From positions 1 through 43,323 of the forward strand of contig JBIINB010000025.1 of assembly GCA_044337705.1 (NCBI GenBank): a stretch of DNA of 43,323 bases, given 5' to 3'. The DNA comes from JBEISR01 sp044337705 (GTDB taxonomy: Bacteria; Planctomycetota; Planctomycetia; Pirellulales; Pirellulaceae). How positions within the stretch are numbered: the first letter of the stretch is position 1; each line of letters starts with the position of its first letter. This document shows, piece after piece, positions 36,091 to 43,323 of the stretch. A model generated the notes under the pieces. That model was given only the letters and a program-made list of their open reading frames with translations, ran no database searches and was not told the origin of the DNA. The translations under genes were made by a program, and so were the position numbers.

Positions 36091-37311
36091 TCAAAGCATC
36101 GGCACGGGGAGGAGGAAGGCGTGCTGCAGAAAGAGCACCAAGCCGCCTTCCCAGGAGGCAAGAGTCGCCAGGTAGAGAAAGCCCAGGTAGAGAAGTCCGC
36201 TAGCCAGCGGCAGCAGCTTGGCGCTCCATCGCAACCACCAGGCCGCCTTCGCCTCGCGCTGATGAGCCCGTCGCATCGCCCATCCGGCTGCCAGCCTCGA
36301 AGGGATCGCAAGCACAATAAAGAACAGACACAGCATCCACATCAGCTCCTGCGGCGGGCTCTCGATGCGTAGCAGATAAAGCGGAATGGCCAGCAAAAGG
36401 GTCAGCGTCGTCGCCAATCCAAAGCTCCACGGGGCCCGACTCGCCAATTGCCGAATCGATCGTCGATCCCGGAGACTGCGCCACTGATCGGTTTCGGCCA
36501 AGGCCACCTGCAGGAACGGAAGGACCATCAGTGTCCTGAGCATCCAAAGCGAACCGACCAGTCCCACCAATCCCAGAAGTGGCTGTTCGTTGGCATTCAT
36601 CCCGACCACCATCAACAGGGCAGGGAGCAGCAGACAGGCAAGGCCCCCCAAAGCGGCTCGGGCGCCAAGCCACCAGAGCTTCGGAAAATTCAGCAGCCGC
36701 AAACCCTCCCACCATCGCGATTCCGCCTGACGCCAAACGGCCGGTCGCCAAAACTCTTTGATGAAGCGGAGCGGTGCGGGCCAGAGAAAATCTCGCACCC
36801 GGCCCCCTCGGAGAATCGCCCACAGCACCCAAACCAGCCACACCACACCGATCCATCGCGCGCCGGTCTCCCAGCGGCTGACAATCGCATCCTGAGGCGC
36901 GATCAGCGCCAGCGATCTGGCGTAGTCCCTGACCCACAGCACCGGCAGAAAGCTGACCACGATCGCTCCAACACCCACCAGAAGACGGCGTGCTAGCGTG
37001 CGACCAGGAAGACACCGTCTGGCCGGCTGACCACTGGCAACGCGCCGTGCGATTTCCAAGAGATAGCCAAGCGAAGCGAATTGCAGTAGTGGGATGGCCG
37101 CCACCACCGATAGCAGCACCACCAAAGCGGCAAAATCGAATCCACGACTTGGAAGCCGAAACAGCCAACCGCCCCAGGCGCGCGGATCGTACCACCGTCG
37201 CCCGGATGCAGCCGATGCGGTATCGGCCCTGGACGCCGGATCGTCGCGCGACGGGATAGATGTCCTATCGGCTGCTAGGCTTTCCGATCGTGGTTCATCC
37301 AAAACGTCCAT
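36091..37311 (-). CDS. Integral membrane protein of unknown function
   Basis: About 406 residues. An N-terminal hydrophilic ~60-residue region (SLAADRTSIPSRDD) precedes about six to eight hydrophobic helices (ALVVLLSVVAAIPLLQFASLGYLLEIARRV; LLVGVGAIVVSFLPVLW; LGGLACLLLPALLMVVGM; LATTLTLLLAIPLYLL), with conserved-looking GYLLEIARRVASGQ and many Trp/Arg loops. DUF4013-like is possible but not established. The ATG at 37311 (MDVLDEPRS) is preferred; the frame continues upstream to 37380. The 3' end faces the small membrane protein, with a 65-bp gap. Confidence 0.75.
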   Translation of the reverse strand: MDVLDEPRSESLAADRTSIPSRDDPASRADTASAASGRRWYDPRAWGGWLFRLPSRGFDFAALVVLLSVVAAIPLLQFASLGYLLEIARRVASGQPARRCLPGRTLARRLLVGVGAIVVSFLPVLWVRDYARSLALIAPQDAIVSRWETGARWIGVVWLVWVLWAILRGGRVRDFLWPAPLRFIKEFWRPAVWRQAESRWWEGLRLLNFPKLWWLGARAALGGLACLLLPALLMVVGMNANEQPLLGLVGLVGSLWMLRTLMVLPFLQVALAETDQWRSLRDRRSIRQLASRAPWSFGLATTLTLLLAIPLYLLRIESPPQELMWMLCLFFIVLAIPSRLAAGWAMRRAHQREAKAAWWLRWSAKLLPLASGLLYLGFLYLATLASWEGGLVLFLQHAFLLPVPML

Positions 37312-37508
37312 CGCCGCCTGACTTCCCCAAGCCTTTGCCCAGTAGCCACAAAACTCCACACGGAACCAAATCACCTTCAAGAACCGATCAAGAGCCGTGA
37401 CTAGAAACCGATCTCTATCCAGGCATCAGCATAAAAATCGTTTTGCAGAAGAGATTCGTTTGAGCATACCATGGGTTGGAATGCTTTTTGTTGTTTTTGC
37501 ATTTCGAC

Positions 37509-39266
37509 ATGGCGGATGCTACCGATAGGCAAGCAGAACAGGGGTTGGCGGCAGTGAGCCGGGGAGAGGTTGGGATCGTGCACGAGCAGTCACCAGCACC
37601 GGTCAAGACTCCGTTTCGACGGTGGCTGTTTCGTGGTGCGCTCGGCCTTGGCCTGCTCTTGCTCTGGATCGCAATGCTCCAGCCAATCCAGCCGGTCCGC
37701 GATCAATTGCAGGCAGCCGCCTCGGGCAACGGCTCGACCGCCTCCACGTCGCCAAAGCCACCCATGGCCTACCCCATCGATCGCGCGATCGACCAGGCGA
37801 TCGACGCTCAGGGGCTGGTTCGCTGCCCACCAGCCGATGCCTGGACGATCTGCCGGCGACTGAATCTGGCGCTGGTCGGATCGGGGCTATCGCTGGAAGA
37901 GATGCGATGGCTGGAGGCGTATCGGGGGGAGGATCTGGTAGGGGCATGGACCAAAAGGCTGCTGGCCGATCCCCGTTGCAGCGATTACCTGGCGGAGCGG
38001 CTGGCAAGGGCCTATGTGGGGACTGCGAAGGGTCCTTTCATCCTCTATCGACGCCGAAAGTTCGTGCTGTGGCTGGCGCAGCGACTGAGGGAAGAGGCTC
38101 CCTACGACCAACTTGTCCGTCAGCTGATCGCCTCCGAAGGGCTGTGGACCGATCAGCCGCAGGTCAACTTCCTCACGGCGACGATGGATGAAGCGGACAA
38201 CGGTCGAGCCGATCCGAATCGACTGGCGGGCCGAACGTCGCGCGCATTTCTGGGAATGCGGCTGGACTGCCTGCAGTGCCACGATGATTTTCTGGGCACC
38301 TCTTTTCTGGGCGACAAAGGATCGCCTCAGCCGGGAACCCAGCAGCACTTCCATGGACTGGCGGCGTTCTTTGCGGGAGCCCGCGTGGCATCGAACCCAT
38401 TCTCCGGGCTTCGCGACGATCAGGCCCAGCATCAATACCAGCGTCCGGGCGAGGCCGACCCGGTGACGATCGCCATGCAGGTACCCTATGGTGCCTCCTG
38501 GCTGCCCGAAGAAGGGAAGCCTCGCATTCGCCTTGCTGCGTGGGTCACTCATCCCGAAAACCGCATGTTCGCACGCGCTGCCGTCAATCGCTTCTGGGCG
38601 ATCCTGTTCGGCAAACCATGGATCGAACCGGTCGATGATCTGCCTTTGCACGGTCCCTACCCGGAGGCGTTTGAGCGATTGGTCGATTCCTTCATCGAAA
38701 GCGGTTACTCCTGGAAGTACCTGGTGCGATTGATCAGCTCCCTCGATGCTTTCCGGCGCGACAGTCGCAGCGAGGAAGGACAGGTTAAGGAGGAGCAAGA
38801 GCGGTGGCTGGCAGCTTTTCCTTTGACGCCACTGCGGCCCGAACAGATCGCGCAATCGATCCACCAGGCGGCTCGTGTTTCGACGATCGACCAGGAAAGC
38901 TCGATCCTATGGCGGCTGGAGCAGTTCTTTGTCGTGAATGATTTTCTGAAGGAGTATGGCGACCAGGGGGAATTGGAGCTGGAGGGGATGTCGGAGACGA
39001 TCCCGCAGAGGCTGATGGTGATGAATGGCAAGTTGGTCGATGAGCGGGTGCGGGGCAATCCCGTGGTCAATGCCACCAGCCGTATAGCGCTGGCACCAAC
39101 AAGGCAGGCGATTGAGTCGCTCTATCTTGCGGCGCTCAACCGCAAACCGACCTCGAAGGAAATCAACTATTTCACCTCCTGGTTCCAGACGGGTACTCCG
39201 ATCGATGCCACGGGCGATGTTCTGTGGGCTCTGGTCAACAGCACCGAGTTTCTCTGGAATCACTAA
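37509..39266 (+). CDS. DUF1549/DUF1553 protein with N-terminal membrane anchor
   Basis: About 585 residues. There is no PSCyt1 domain: an N-terminal cytosol-like stretch is followed by one membrane helix (ALGLGLLLLWIAMLQPIQPV), then DUF1549 (ICRRLNLALVGSGLSLEEMR, YLAERLARAYVG, RKFVLWLAQRLREEAPYDQL) with its own CxxCH (DCLQCHDDFLG), and DUF1553 (THPENRMFARAAVNRFWAIL, LRPEQIAQSIHQAARV, LMVMNGKLVDERV, FLWNH). The ATG at 37509 is chosen; the frame opens at 37476. It precedes a second DUF1501 gene, 194 bp downstream, in the same orientation. It appears to be a diverged version of the PSD1 gene at 32497-34683, with about 145 fewer residues. Confidence 0.9.
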   Translation: MADATDRQAEQGLAAVSRGEVGIVHEQSPAPVKTPFRRWLFRGALGLGLLLLWIAMLQPIQPVRDQLQAAASGNGSTASTSPKPPMAYPIDRAIDQAIDAQGLVRCPPADAWTICRRLNLALVGSGLSLEEMRWLEAYRGEDLVGAWTKRLLADPRCSDYLAERLARAYVGTAKGPFILYRRRKFVLWLAQRLREEAPYDQLVRQLIASEGLWTDQPQVNFLTATMDEADNGRADPNRLAGRTSRAFLGMRLDCLQCHDDFLGTSFLGDKGSPQPGTQQHFHGLAAFFAGARVASNPFSGLRDDQAQHQYQRPGEADPVTIAMQVPYGASWLPEEGKPRIRLAAWVTHPENRMFARAAVNRFWAILFGKPWIEPVDDLPLHGPYPEAFERLVDSFIESGYSWKYLVRLISSLDAFRRDSRSEEGQVKEEQERWLAAFPLTPLRPEQIAQSIHQAARVSTIDQESSILWRLEQFFVVNDFLKEYGDQGELELEGMSETIPQRLMVMNGKLVDERVRGNPVVNATSRIALAPTRQAIESLYLAALNRKPTSKEINYFTSWFQTGTPIDATGDVLWALVNSTEFLWNH

Positions 39267-39460
39267 ATGAAAAAATTGGCGGACCGCGAACAATCCCTTG
39301 CTTACGCTGCGGGTTAGGATGAGTCGGCATTTGGGTTTCCCATCAACGTTCCAATACACACAAACCGCACGCTAGCGGCTCGCTTTGACTGACGAGGTTA
39401 TCGCGAGACAAGGTTTTTTGGTTCGAGGCCATTTGCATGCCTCGCGGGAGACGGACTGGA
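39267..39460. repeat. Intergenic stretch resembling planctomycete interspersed repeats
   Basis: Holds the phrases CTTGCTTACGCTGCGGGTTA (39298-39317) and CCGCACGCTAGCGG (39366-39379; CCGC/GCGG ends). Both remind me of interspersed intergenic repeats in Pirellulaceae; this is memory, not a search. The GGGAG at 39446-39450 is a possible ribosome binding site for the next gene. Confidence 0.35.
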
Positions 39461-40837
39461 ATGAATCGAAAACAAGCCCACGCCAATACATACGCCTCCG
39501 GTCGGCTCGATACGGGATGCGCCGGTTATCGCGCTTTGCAGTCGCGGCGAGACTGGCTGGCTCGTTCAGGCTCGGGGCTAGCAGTGGCGACCGGCAGCGC
39601 ATGGTCACCCTGGATCAGCCGCCTGGCGGCCCAGTCGCCTCACCCCAATCGCTCCGCCCCGGCCACCAACCTGATCCTCCTATGGATGCAGGGGGGGCCC
39701 AGCCAGATGGAGACCTTCGACCCGCATCCCGAGGGGGATGGCGGCGAGCAGGTGGGGAAAGTTGAAACCGAGATCCCCAATGTCGCGATCAGTTCATGGT
39801 TACCTGAATCGGCCAAGCGGATCGGCCTCGGCACATTGATCCGATCGATGGTCAGCAAGGAAGGGGATCACGAACGAGCGACGTACAACATGCGCACGGG
39901 ATGGCGACCTGATCCGACGGTGGTGCATCCATCGATCGGCAGTCTGGTCTGCCATCTTCTGGGAAGCGAAACAACCATTCCGGCTCATGTATCGATTCTT
40001 CCGGGAGCTTGGCCGTCGCGGGGAGGTGCATTGGGTGCGGGGCTGGATGCTTTTCAGATCGGTGACCCCCGCAATCCGCTTCCGAACCTGCGCTCGCAGA
40101 CTGGAGATATTCGACAGCAGCGCCGCCTGGCAGCTCTTTCCGATCTTCTGGAACCGCAGTTTGAAGAAGGCAGGCTGGCCGAGCTGGATCGCGTGCGAAC
40201 GCAGCATCGCAGCAGCCTGGAGCGGGCGCAGGAGATGATGCGCAGCAGCCAGTTGGAAGCGTTCGAGCTATTGAAGGAGCCACCGGAGGTTGTATCGATG
40301 TTTGGCGATCACCCGTTCGGCCGCGGATGCCTCTCTGCAGTGCGACTAGTGGAGGCAGGGGTGCGGTGTGTGGAGGTTGAGCTGTCGGGATGGGACAGTC
40401 ATATCAACAACATGGAGCTGCAGAGGGGGCAATGCCAGATACTAGATCGCGCGCTGGCAGCAACTCTGCACGAACTGAAGCGGCGTGGGCTGTTGGAGCA
40501 TACCCTTCTGGTTTGCTCGGGTGAATTCGGCAGAACGCCGCAACTGAATCCTGCTGGTGGTCGCGATCACTGGCCGGTTGGGTTCAGCAGTTTCGTAGCC
40601 GGTGCCGGGATTGCCGCACGCAATGCGATAGGAGCCACCTCCGCGAAACCAAGGATGGAGCCCGACAAGAGGATGGAGAATGTCGATCGTCCTGTCACGG
40701 TAGAAGATCTTCATGCCACGCTTTTGACCTGCTTTGGCATCGACACCCAAGAGGAGTGGAAGACCCCTGTTGGCCGACCCTTGGCATGGAGTCAGGGGAA
40801 AATCGTCGAAGCCATGCTAGACCGCACCCGCTTCTAG
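39461..40837 (+). CDS. Second DUF1501 exported protein
   Basis: About 458 residues. It begins with a long basic N-region and a Tat-like signal (SRRDWLARSGSGLAVATGSA), then the DUF1501 core: ILLWMQGGPSQMETFDPHPE, RSMVSKEGDHERATYNM, VRCVEVELSGWDSHINNME, LLVCSGEFGRTPQLNPAGGR and DHWPVGFSSFVAGAGIAARN, with LHATLLTCFGIDTQEEW at the end. It is paired with the DUF1549/DUF1553 gene upstream, as in the first set at 30998-34683, but no cytochrome-WD40 gene follows. The ATG at 39461 has GGGAG at 39446-39450. Function is unknown; the fold is that of the alkaline phosphatase superfamily. Confidence 0.92.
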   Translation: MNRKQAHANTYASGRLDTGCAGYRALQSRRDWLARSGSGLAVATGSAWSPWISRLAAQSPHPNRSAPATNLILLWMQGGPSQMETFDPHPEGDGGEQVGKVETEIPNVAISSWLPESAKRIGLGTLIRSMVSKEGDHERATYNMRTGWRPDPTVVHPSIGSLVCHLLGSETTIPAHVSILPGAWPSRGGALGAGLDAFQIGDPRNPLPNLRSQTGDIRQQRRLAALSDLLEPQFEEGRLAELDRVRTQHRSSLERAQEMMRSSQLEAFELLKEPPEVVSMFGDHPFGRGCLSAVRLVEAGVRCVEVELSGWDSHINNMELQRGQCQILDRALAATLHELKRRGLLEHTLLVCSGEFGRTPQLNPAGGRDHWPVGFSSFVAGAGIAARNAIGATSAKPRMEPDKRMENVDRPVTVEDLHATLLTCFGIDTQEEWKTPVGRPLAWSQGKIVEAMLDRTRF

Positions 40838-40838
40838 A

Positions 40839-40865
40839 GGAAAAAGGTGTCAGGACTCTTTTTCC
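40839..40865. repeat. REP-like hairpin after the DUF1501 gene (may act as terminator)
   Basis: GGAAAAAG (40839-40846), loop GTGTCAGGACT, CTTTTTCC (40858-40865): a perfect 8-bp stem starting one base after the stop codon. The phrase GGTGTCAGGACTCTTTTT looks like the flanks of REP-associated Y1-type transposase genes in planctomycetes; this is from memory. No transposase is here. Confidence 0.5.
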
Positions 40866-41010
40866 CTTTCTGCGATTTCCATACGCCTTCGAGAGGTAAG
40901 CGAACTTCATCAACTCGGGTTGTCGTTGGCGACAGCCAAGCCGATAGCAAGTGCAGTACATGGGGATCAAAACAAAGATACTGCTATGTCAAAATCGCTC
41001 TTGAGCGTTA

Positions 41011-41252
41011 GAACCTATCCGAGAACCTAGAACCTAAATGAACTTGCACCACCGGTAAGTGCTGTGAAATAAGCGAAAGGAAGACGCCGGAAAAAGGCCG
41101 GCGGTGGGTAGTTGAGCGCACTCATGGGTGGCTCGATTACCTCCTGGGGATACTCATTCCCTGGGCAAAGAAATCGCAGAATCTCATCGCTAGCCTAAAT
41201 CTGGCTTGCGCCTATTTCACCTTCACCTGATTAGGCGTTTTCGGATAGGCTT
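41011..41252. mobile_element. MITE-like element with TA target-site duplication
   Basis: A 242-bp non-coding element. The left end GAACCTATCCGAGAAC (41011-41026) pairs with the right end GTTTTCGGATAGGCTT (41237-41252) with 13 of 16 matches. It is flanked by TA on both sides (41009-41010 and 41253-41254), as expected for TA-targeting transposons such as IS630/Tc1-mariner. An internal stem CGCCGG-AAAAAGG-CCGGCG lies at 41085-41103. No transposase frame is present, so it would move only with help from another element. Confidence 0.6.
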
Positions 41253-41516
41253 TAACTGTTTGATCTCCTGAATCGAGTGGATGGTATCTATCATCCCATC
41301 CTCTAATTGATCGGATCGCAAGTGCCTAGTATCGTTCAAATTTTGCTCGCGGCTATCTTCAGTGATAGGCGGCAATGTTGCGTTCTACAGGGCCTTGGCC
41401 TACCAGCTCGATGAAAAGTCTCCCCATTAAATCCGTCGCCGGGCCCGTCGCCACACCACCCATTACTTTAACCCGTCGTTTTTGAATGAGTTTCCCAGCG
41501 GAGCTACAGGCATACT

Positions 41517-42068
41517 GTGCGGACTATATACGATGAGCGACTCGAACCAAATCCTGGATTTATAACCACTGCATTAACCTGGGGGAGCGTGATTGCAATA
41601 CCGGCAATCGATTTCGTTCAGGGAGCTTTAAAGGTACCTTCAGGCGAACGAGTCGTTACGAAAGACTTAGCGGAAACCTGGGCTAGAGGTTGGCATTTTT
41701 TCGCAATAATTGGAGCGATCGCCCTGATTTTTGGGCTATTAGGTTGGGCTATCGCAACACGAGTCGCCGTCGACGTGAAAGGTATTCAATTGTGGAGTAA
41801 ATTTAGTGGTGATCGTTGGTTATTCCAGTGGGCAGACGTGCGCTCATGGCGAATTGAGACCTATGAGGAAGAATCATACGACTCGGATGGATGTGGCGGC
41901 ATCGCCACACTTACCCGCCTTGTTGTCGACTTAGAGTCCCAGGCAAAACCACTCGTGGTGAAGGATATTTGGAAAACCGCGGTTCTTACGGAACTTAGCA
42001 GGACTATCCCTCTTTTACAAACTCAAGAACCTCAGCTTCAAAACCCAGCCGCGCACAATAAAGCTTAG
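41517..42068 (+). CDS. Membrane protein with a PH-like C-terminal domain
   Basis: About 183 residues. Two hydrophobic segments (TALTWGSVIAIPAIDFVQGA and WHFFAIIGAIALIFGLLGWAI) are followed by a hydrophilic ~100-residue beta-rich domain beginning RVAVDVKGIQLWSKFSGDRW, with LFQWADVRSWRIETYEEE resembling the bacterial PH/YdbT-like fold. I do not recognise the family. The start is a GTG at 41517; no better start is visible. The gene is clearly more AT-rich than its neighbours. Its TAG (42066-42068) overlaps the stop of the facing integrase remnant. Confidence 0.7.
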   Translation: MRTIYDERLEPNPGFITTALTWGSVIAIPAIDFVQGALKVPSGERVVTKDLAETWARGWHFFAIIGAIALIFGLLGWAIATRVAVDVKGIQLWSKFSGDRWLFQWADVRSWRIETYEEESYDSDGCGGIATLTRLVVDLESQAKPLVVKDIWKTAVLTELSRTIPLLQTQEPQLQNPAAHNKA

Positions 42069-42903
42069 AACCTACCGCGGCGCGCCAACCGACCGAGGCT
42101 CTCCCCGCCCACCAATGGATCACCCGTAATCTTCGCATGCGTCTCCCCTGCCACCTTGGCAGAATCATCCTCGGTTTCCAGCAGATAACTCTGTTGGGCA
42201 ATGCGTGGTGAGTTGCCGAGCCAGGAGCAGACCACGCGCAGTGGAGGCTCGCGCTGCACTTCGGTCTGTCTACTGGCACGCATCGAGTGGAGCAATCGCG
42301 GCCAACCCGGGACGCCAGCGCGGCGCAGAAGTCGCGTCATCTCGCTGCTGGGTTGGCATTCTTCCAACCCATCGCCGTGTTGGCTGCCGCTCGGTACTGG
42401 GGAGCCGCCACCACGTATTCGCTCTTGTCCCCGAAGATCTCGAAGGCTTCATCGAGGATCGGACGCAGTTCGGGAAAGATAGGGCGACTACGAATCCCAC
42501 GTCCTTCGTGATGCTCGACCTTTGGCTCCGGGATGCTCATTCGATTCAGTTCCCAATCGATGTCATCTCAAAGCAGCGATAGCGTTTCCGAGGGCGTCCG
42601 AAGCCCACCGTAGCGACTCAGCCCCAAGATTACTTGCCAGACCGGATTAGCCTTCTTCATCAGCTTGTCGACTACTTCGCGGGGTACGAACTCGTTGACC
42701 TTCCCCGAACTCTTCTGCGTTTTTATTTTGCAGAACGGGTTTTCGTCGATGATCTTCCAGTCAACCGCATCGTGCATAAATTGCCGAGCGAATTGGATCC
42801 GTTTATGGATCGTCGTCGTGGCCATCCCCCTGGCTTTGTGCTTCTCGTGAAACTCCTTCGCGTGCCCCGCAGTGATTTGATTGATCCGGATTCCCTCGGG
42901 CAT
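42065..42903 (-). pseudogene. Tyrosine recombinase (phage-type integrase), inactivated
   Basis: Three pieces of one integrase are seen in order. Piece 1 (42568-42903) has the core-binding end (TIHKRIQFARQFMHDAV) and the first catalytic Arg (LSRYGGLRTPSETLSLL). Piece 2, in the same frame after a TGA at 42568-42570, begins DDIDWELNRMSIPEPKVEHH and ends near 42337. Piece 3, in another frame, has the box II HxxR (LLHSMRASRQTE) and Tyr (IAQQSYLLET). In relatives the TGA codon is usually Trp (TLSLLW-D/E-DIDWE). The shift from piece 2 to 3 falls at about 42345-42360. About 100 N-terminal residues are missing upstream of 42903, where a stop lies five codons before the ATG. Confidence 0.85.
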
Positions 42904-42923
42904 AACTGCTCGAAGCTACATCA

Positions 42924-43323
42924 TTATTTAAGTGGAAAGCGTTCCAACCCCGCAATAAGATCGAAGTGCGGATCGGTTGTGAGGACCGAGCAGTCGTTTC
43001 TAAGTGCGATAGCTGCGATTGCAAGATCGGTCAGGGGTAAGCGGTGTCCATTGGCAACAAGTTGTCTTCCCAGTTTGGCGGCTACTCGCCAGTCATCCCA
43101 AGTAGGTTCAAGGTCATGTAGGCCCTTCAGTGAAGAAGCAACCCAATCAGCCTGTTCATCGCGACGAAATCCTTGCAAGATTTCGGCCAAGATCAGTCCA
43201 GTGATTGCTGCACGATCGTCATCAAGCAAAGGATCGACAGTGATACGTTCGGCGGACTGATTTCGGTTGAAGAAACCTACCCAGATACAAGTGTCGATCA
43301 GAACCAGATCACTTGGAGGAATC
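42924..43323 (-). CDS. PIN-domain toxin of the VapC type (partial, cut by window edge)
   Basis: About 132 residues are in view and the reading frame is open to the window end, so the N-terminus is outside. The frame begins IPPSDLVLIDTCIWVGFF. The four PIN acidic residues are all present: Asp in LIDTCIW, Glu in LILAEILQGF, Asp in LTDLAIAA and Asp in LTTDPHFD. VapC toxins are Mg2+-dependent RNases that cleave RNAs; the matching antitoxin is usually encoded just upstream and would lie outside the window. The gene ends 20 bp from the truncated integrase, which suggests a rearranged accessory region. Confidence 0.88.
   Translation of the reverse strand, partial: IPPSDLVLIDTCIWVGFFNRNQSAERITVDPLLDDDRAAITGLILAEILQGFRRDEQADWVASSLKGLHDLEPTWDDWRVAAKLGRQLVANGHRLPLTDLAIAAIALRNDCSVLTTDPHFDLIAGLERFPLK

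Larger units (their letters stand above)
40838..41516. other. Gene-poor accessory stretch with a REP-like hairpin and a MITE-like element
   Basis: This 679-bp gap starts the more AT-rich end of the window. It carries the two elements listed separately. The remaining sequence has no open frame with protein-like content. Confidence 0.5.

Noticed and set aside
42568..42570. The integrase TGA might be read as an amino acid
   Set aside because: Recoding TGA as Trp would not fix the downstream frameshift or the missing N-terminus, and other genes in the window use TGA as a stop.
1..43323. CRISPR arrays, rRNA genes and tRNA genes
   Set aside because: No regularly spaced direct repeats or typical rRNA/tRNA features were seen by eye; a dedicated search was not possible.

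Overview
The window looks like a chromosomal segment of a planctomycete, most likely of the Pirellulaceae/Pirellulales type. The evidence is two sets of the planctomycete-typical DUF1549/DUF1553 (PSD1) and DUF1501 genes, c-type-cytochrome-like CxxCH modules fused to WD40 repeats, a PEP-CTERM exported protein, many signal-peptide proteins, GC-rich coding sequence and palindromic dispersed intergenic repeats. No rRNA, tRNA or CRISPR array is visible.

Layout. 1-8.4 kb: dispersed hairpin repeats, a proline-rich exported protein, a Gfo/Idh/MocA oxidoreductase, a LOG-family protein, a small gene that appears frameshifted, and a very large Tex-like RNA-binding protein coupled to a small conserved protein. 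8.4-18.7 kb: a structured intergenic region, a PEP-CTERM protein with a visible promoter and operator-like dyad, a CobW-family GTPase, a coupled pair of substrate-binding lipoprotein and GT39-like glycosyltransferase, an alpha/beta hydrolase, a dGTPase, an orphan TolC-like protein and an SDR reductase. 18.7-24.3 kb: one 4.1-kb hybrid sensor gene (CheB-CheR-coiled coil-PAS x3-NarL-type histidine kinase) between two long gene-poor stretches. 24.3-29.4 kb: a small exported protein, a DUF2079 membrane protein and a large exported propeller/toroid protein. 29.5-34.7 kb: a three-gene minus-strand set (PSCyt1-DUF1549-DUF1553, DUF1501, cytochrome-WD40). 35-40.8 kb: thymidine kinase, two membrane proteins, and a second DUF1549/DUF1553 + DUF1501 pair. 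40.8 kb to the end: an accessory-looking, more AT-rich end with a REP-like hairpin, a MITE-like element with TA target duplication, a membrane protein, a recently inactivated tyrosine recombinase and a VapC-type PIN toxin cut by the window edge.

How genes work together. The clearest functional set is 29.5-34.7 kb, where a probable outer-surface or periplasmic cytochrome-like system is encoded by adjacent or overlapping genes; the pair at 37.5-40.8 kb looks like a diverged second copy. Nothing here is a clear-cut new defence or biosynthetic system. The strongest leads are the sensor whose CheB catalytic Asp is His, the Tex homologue with two acidic inserts and an RG-rich tail, the MITE-like element, and the integrase killed by a Trp-to-TGA change plus a frameshift.
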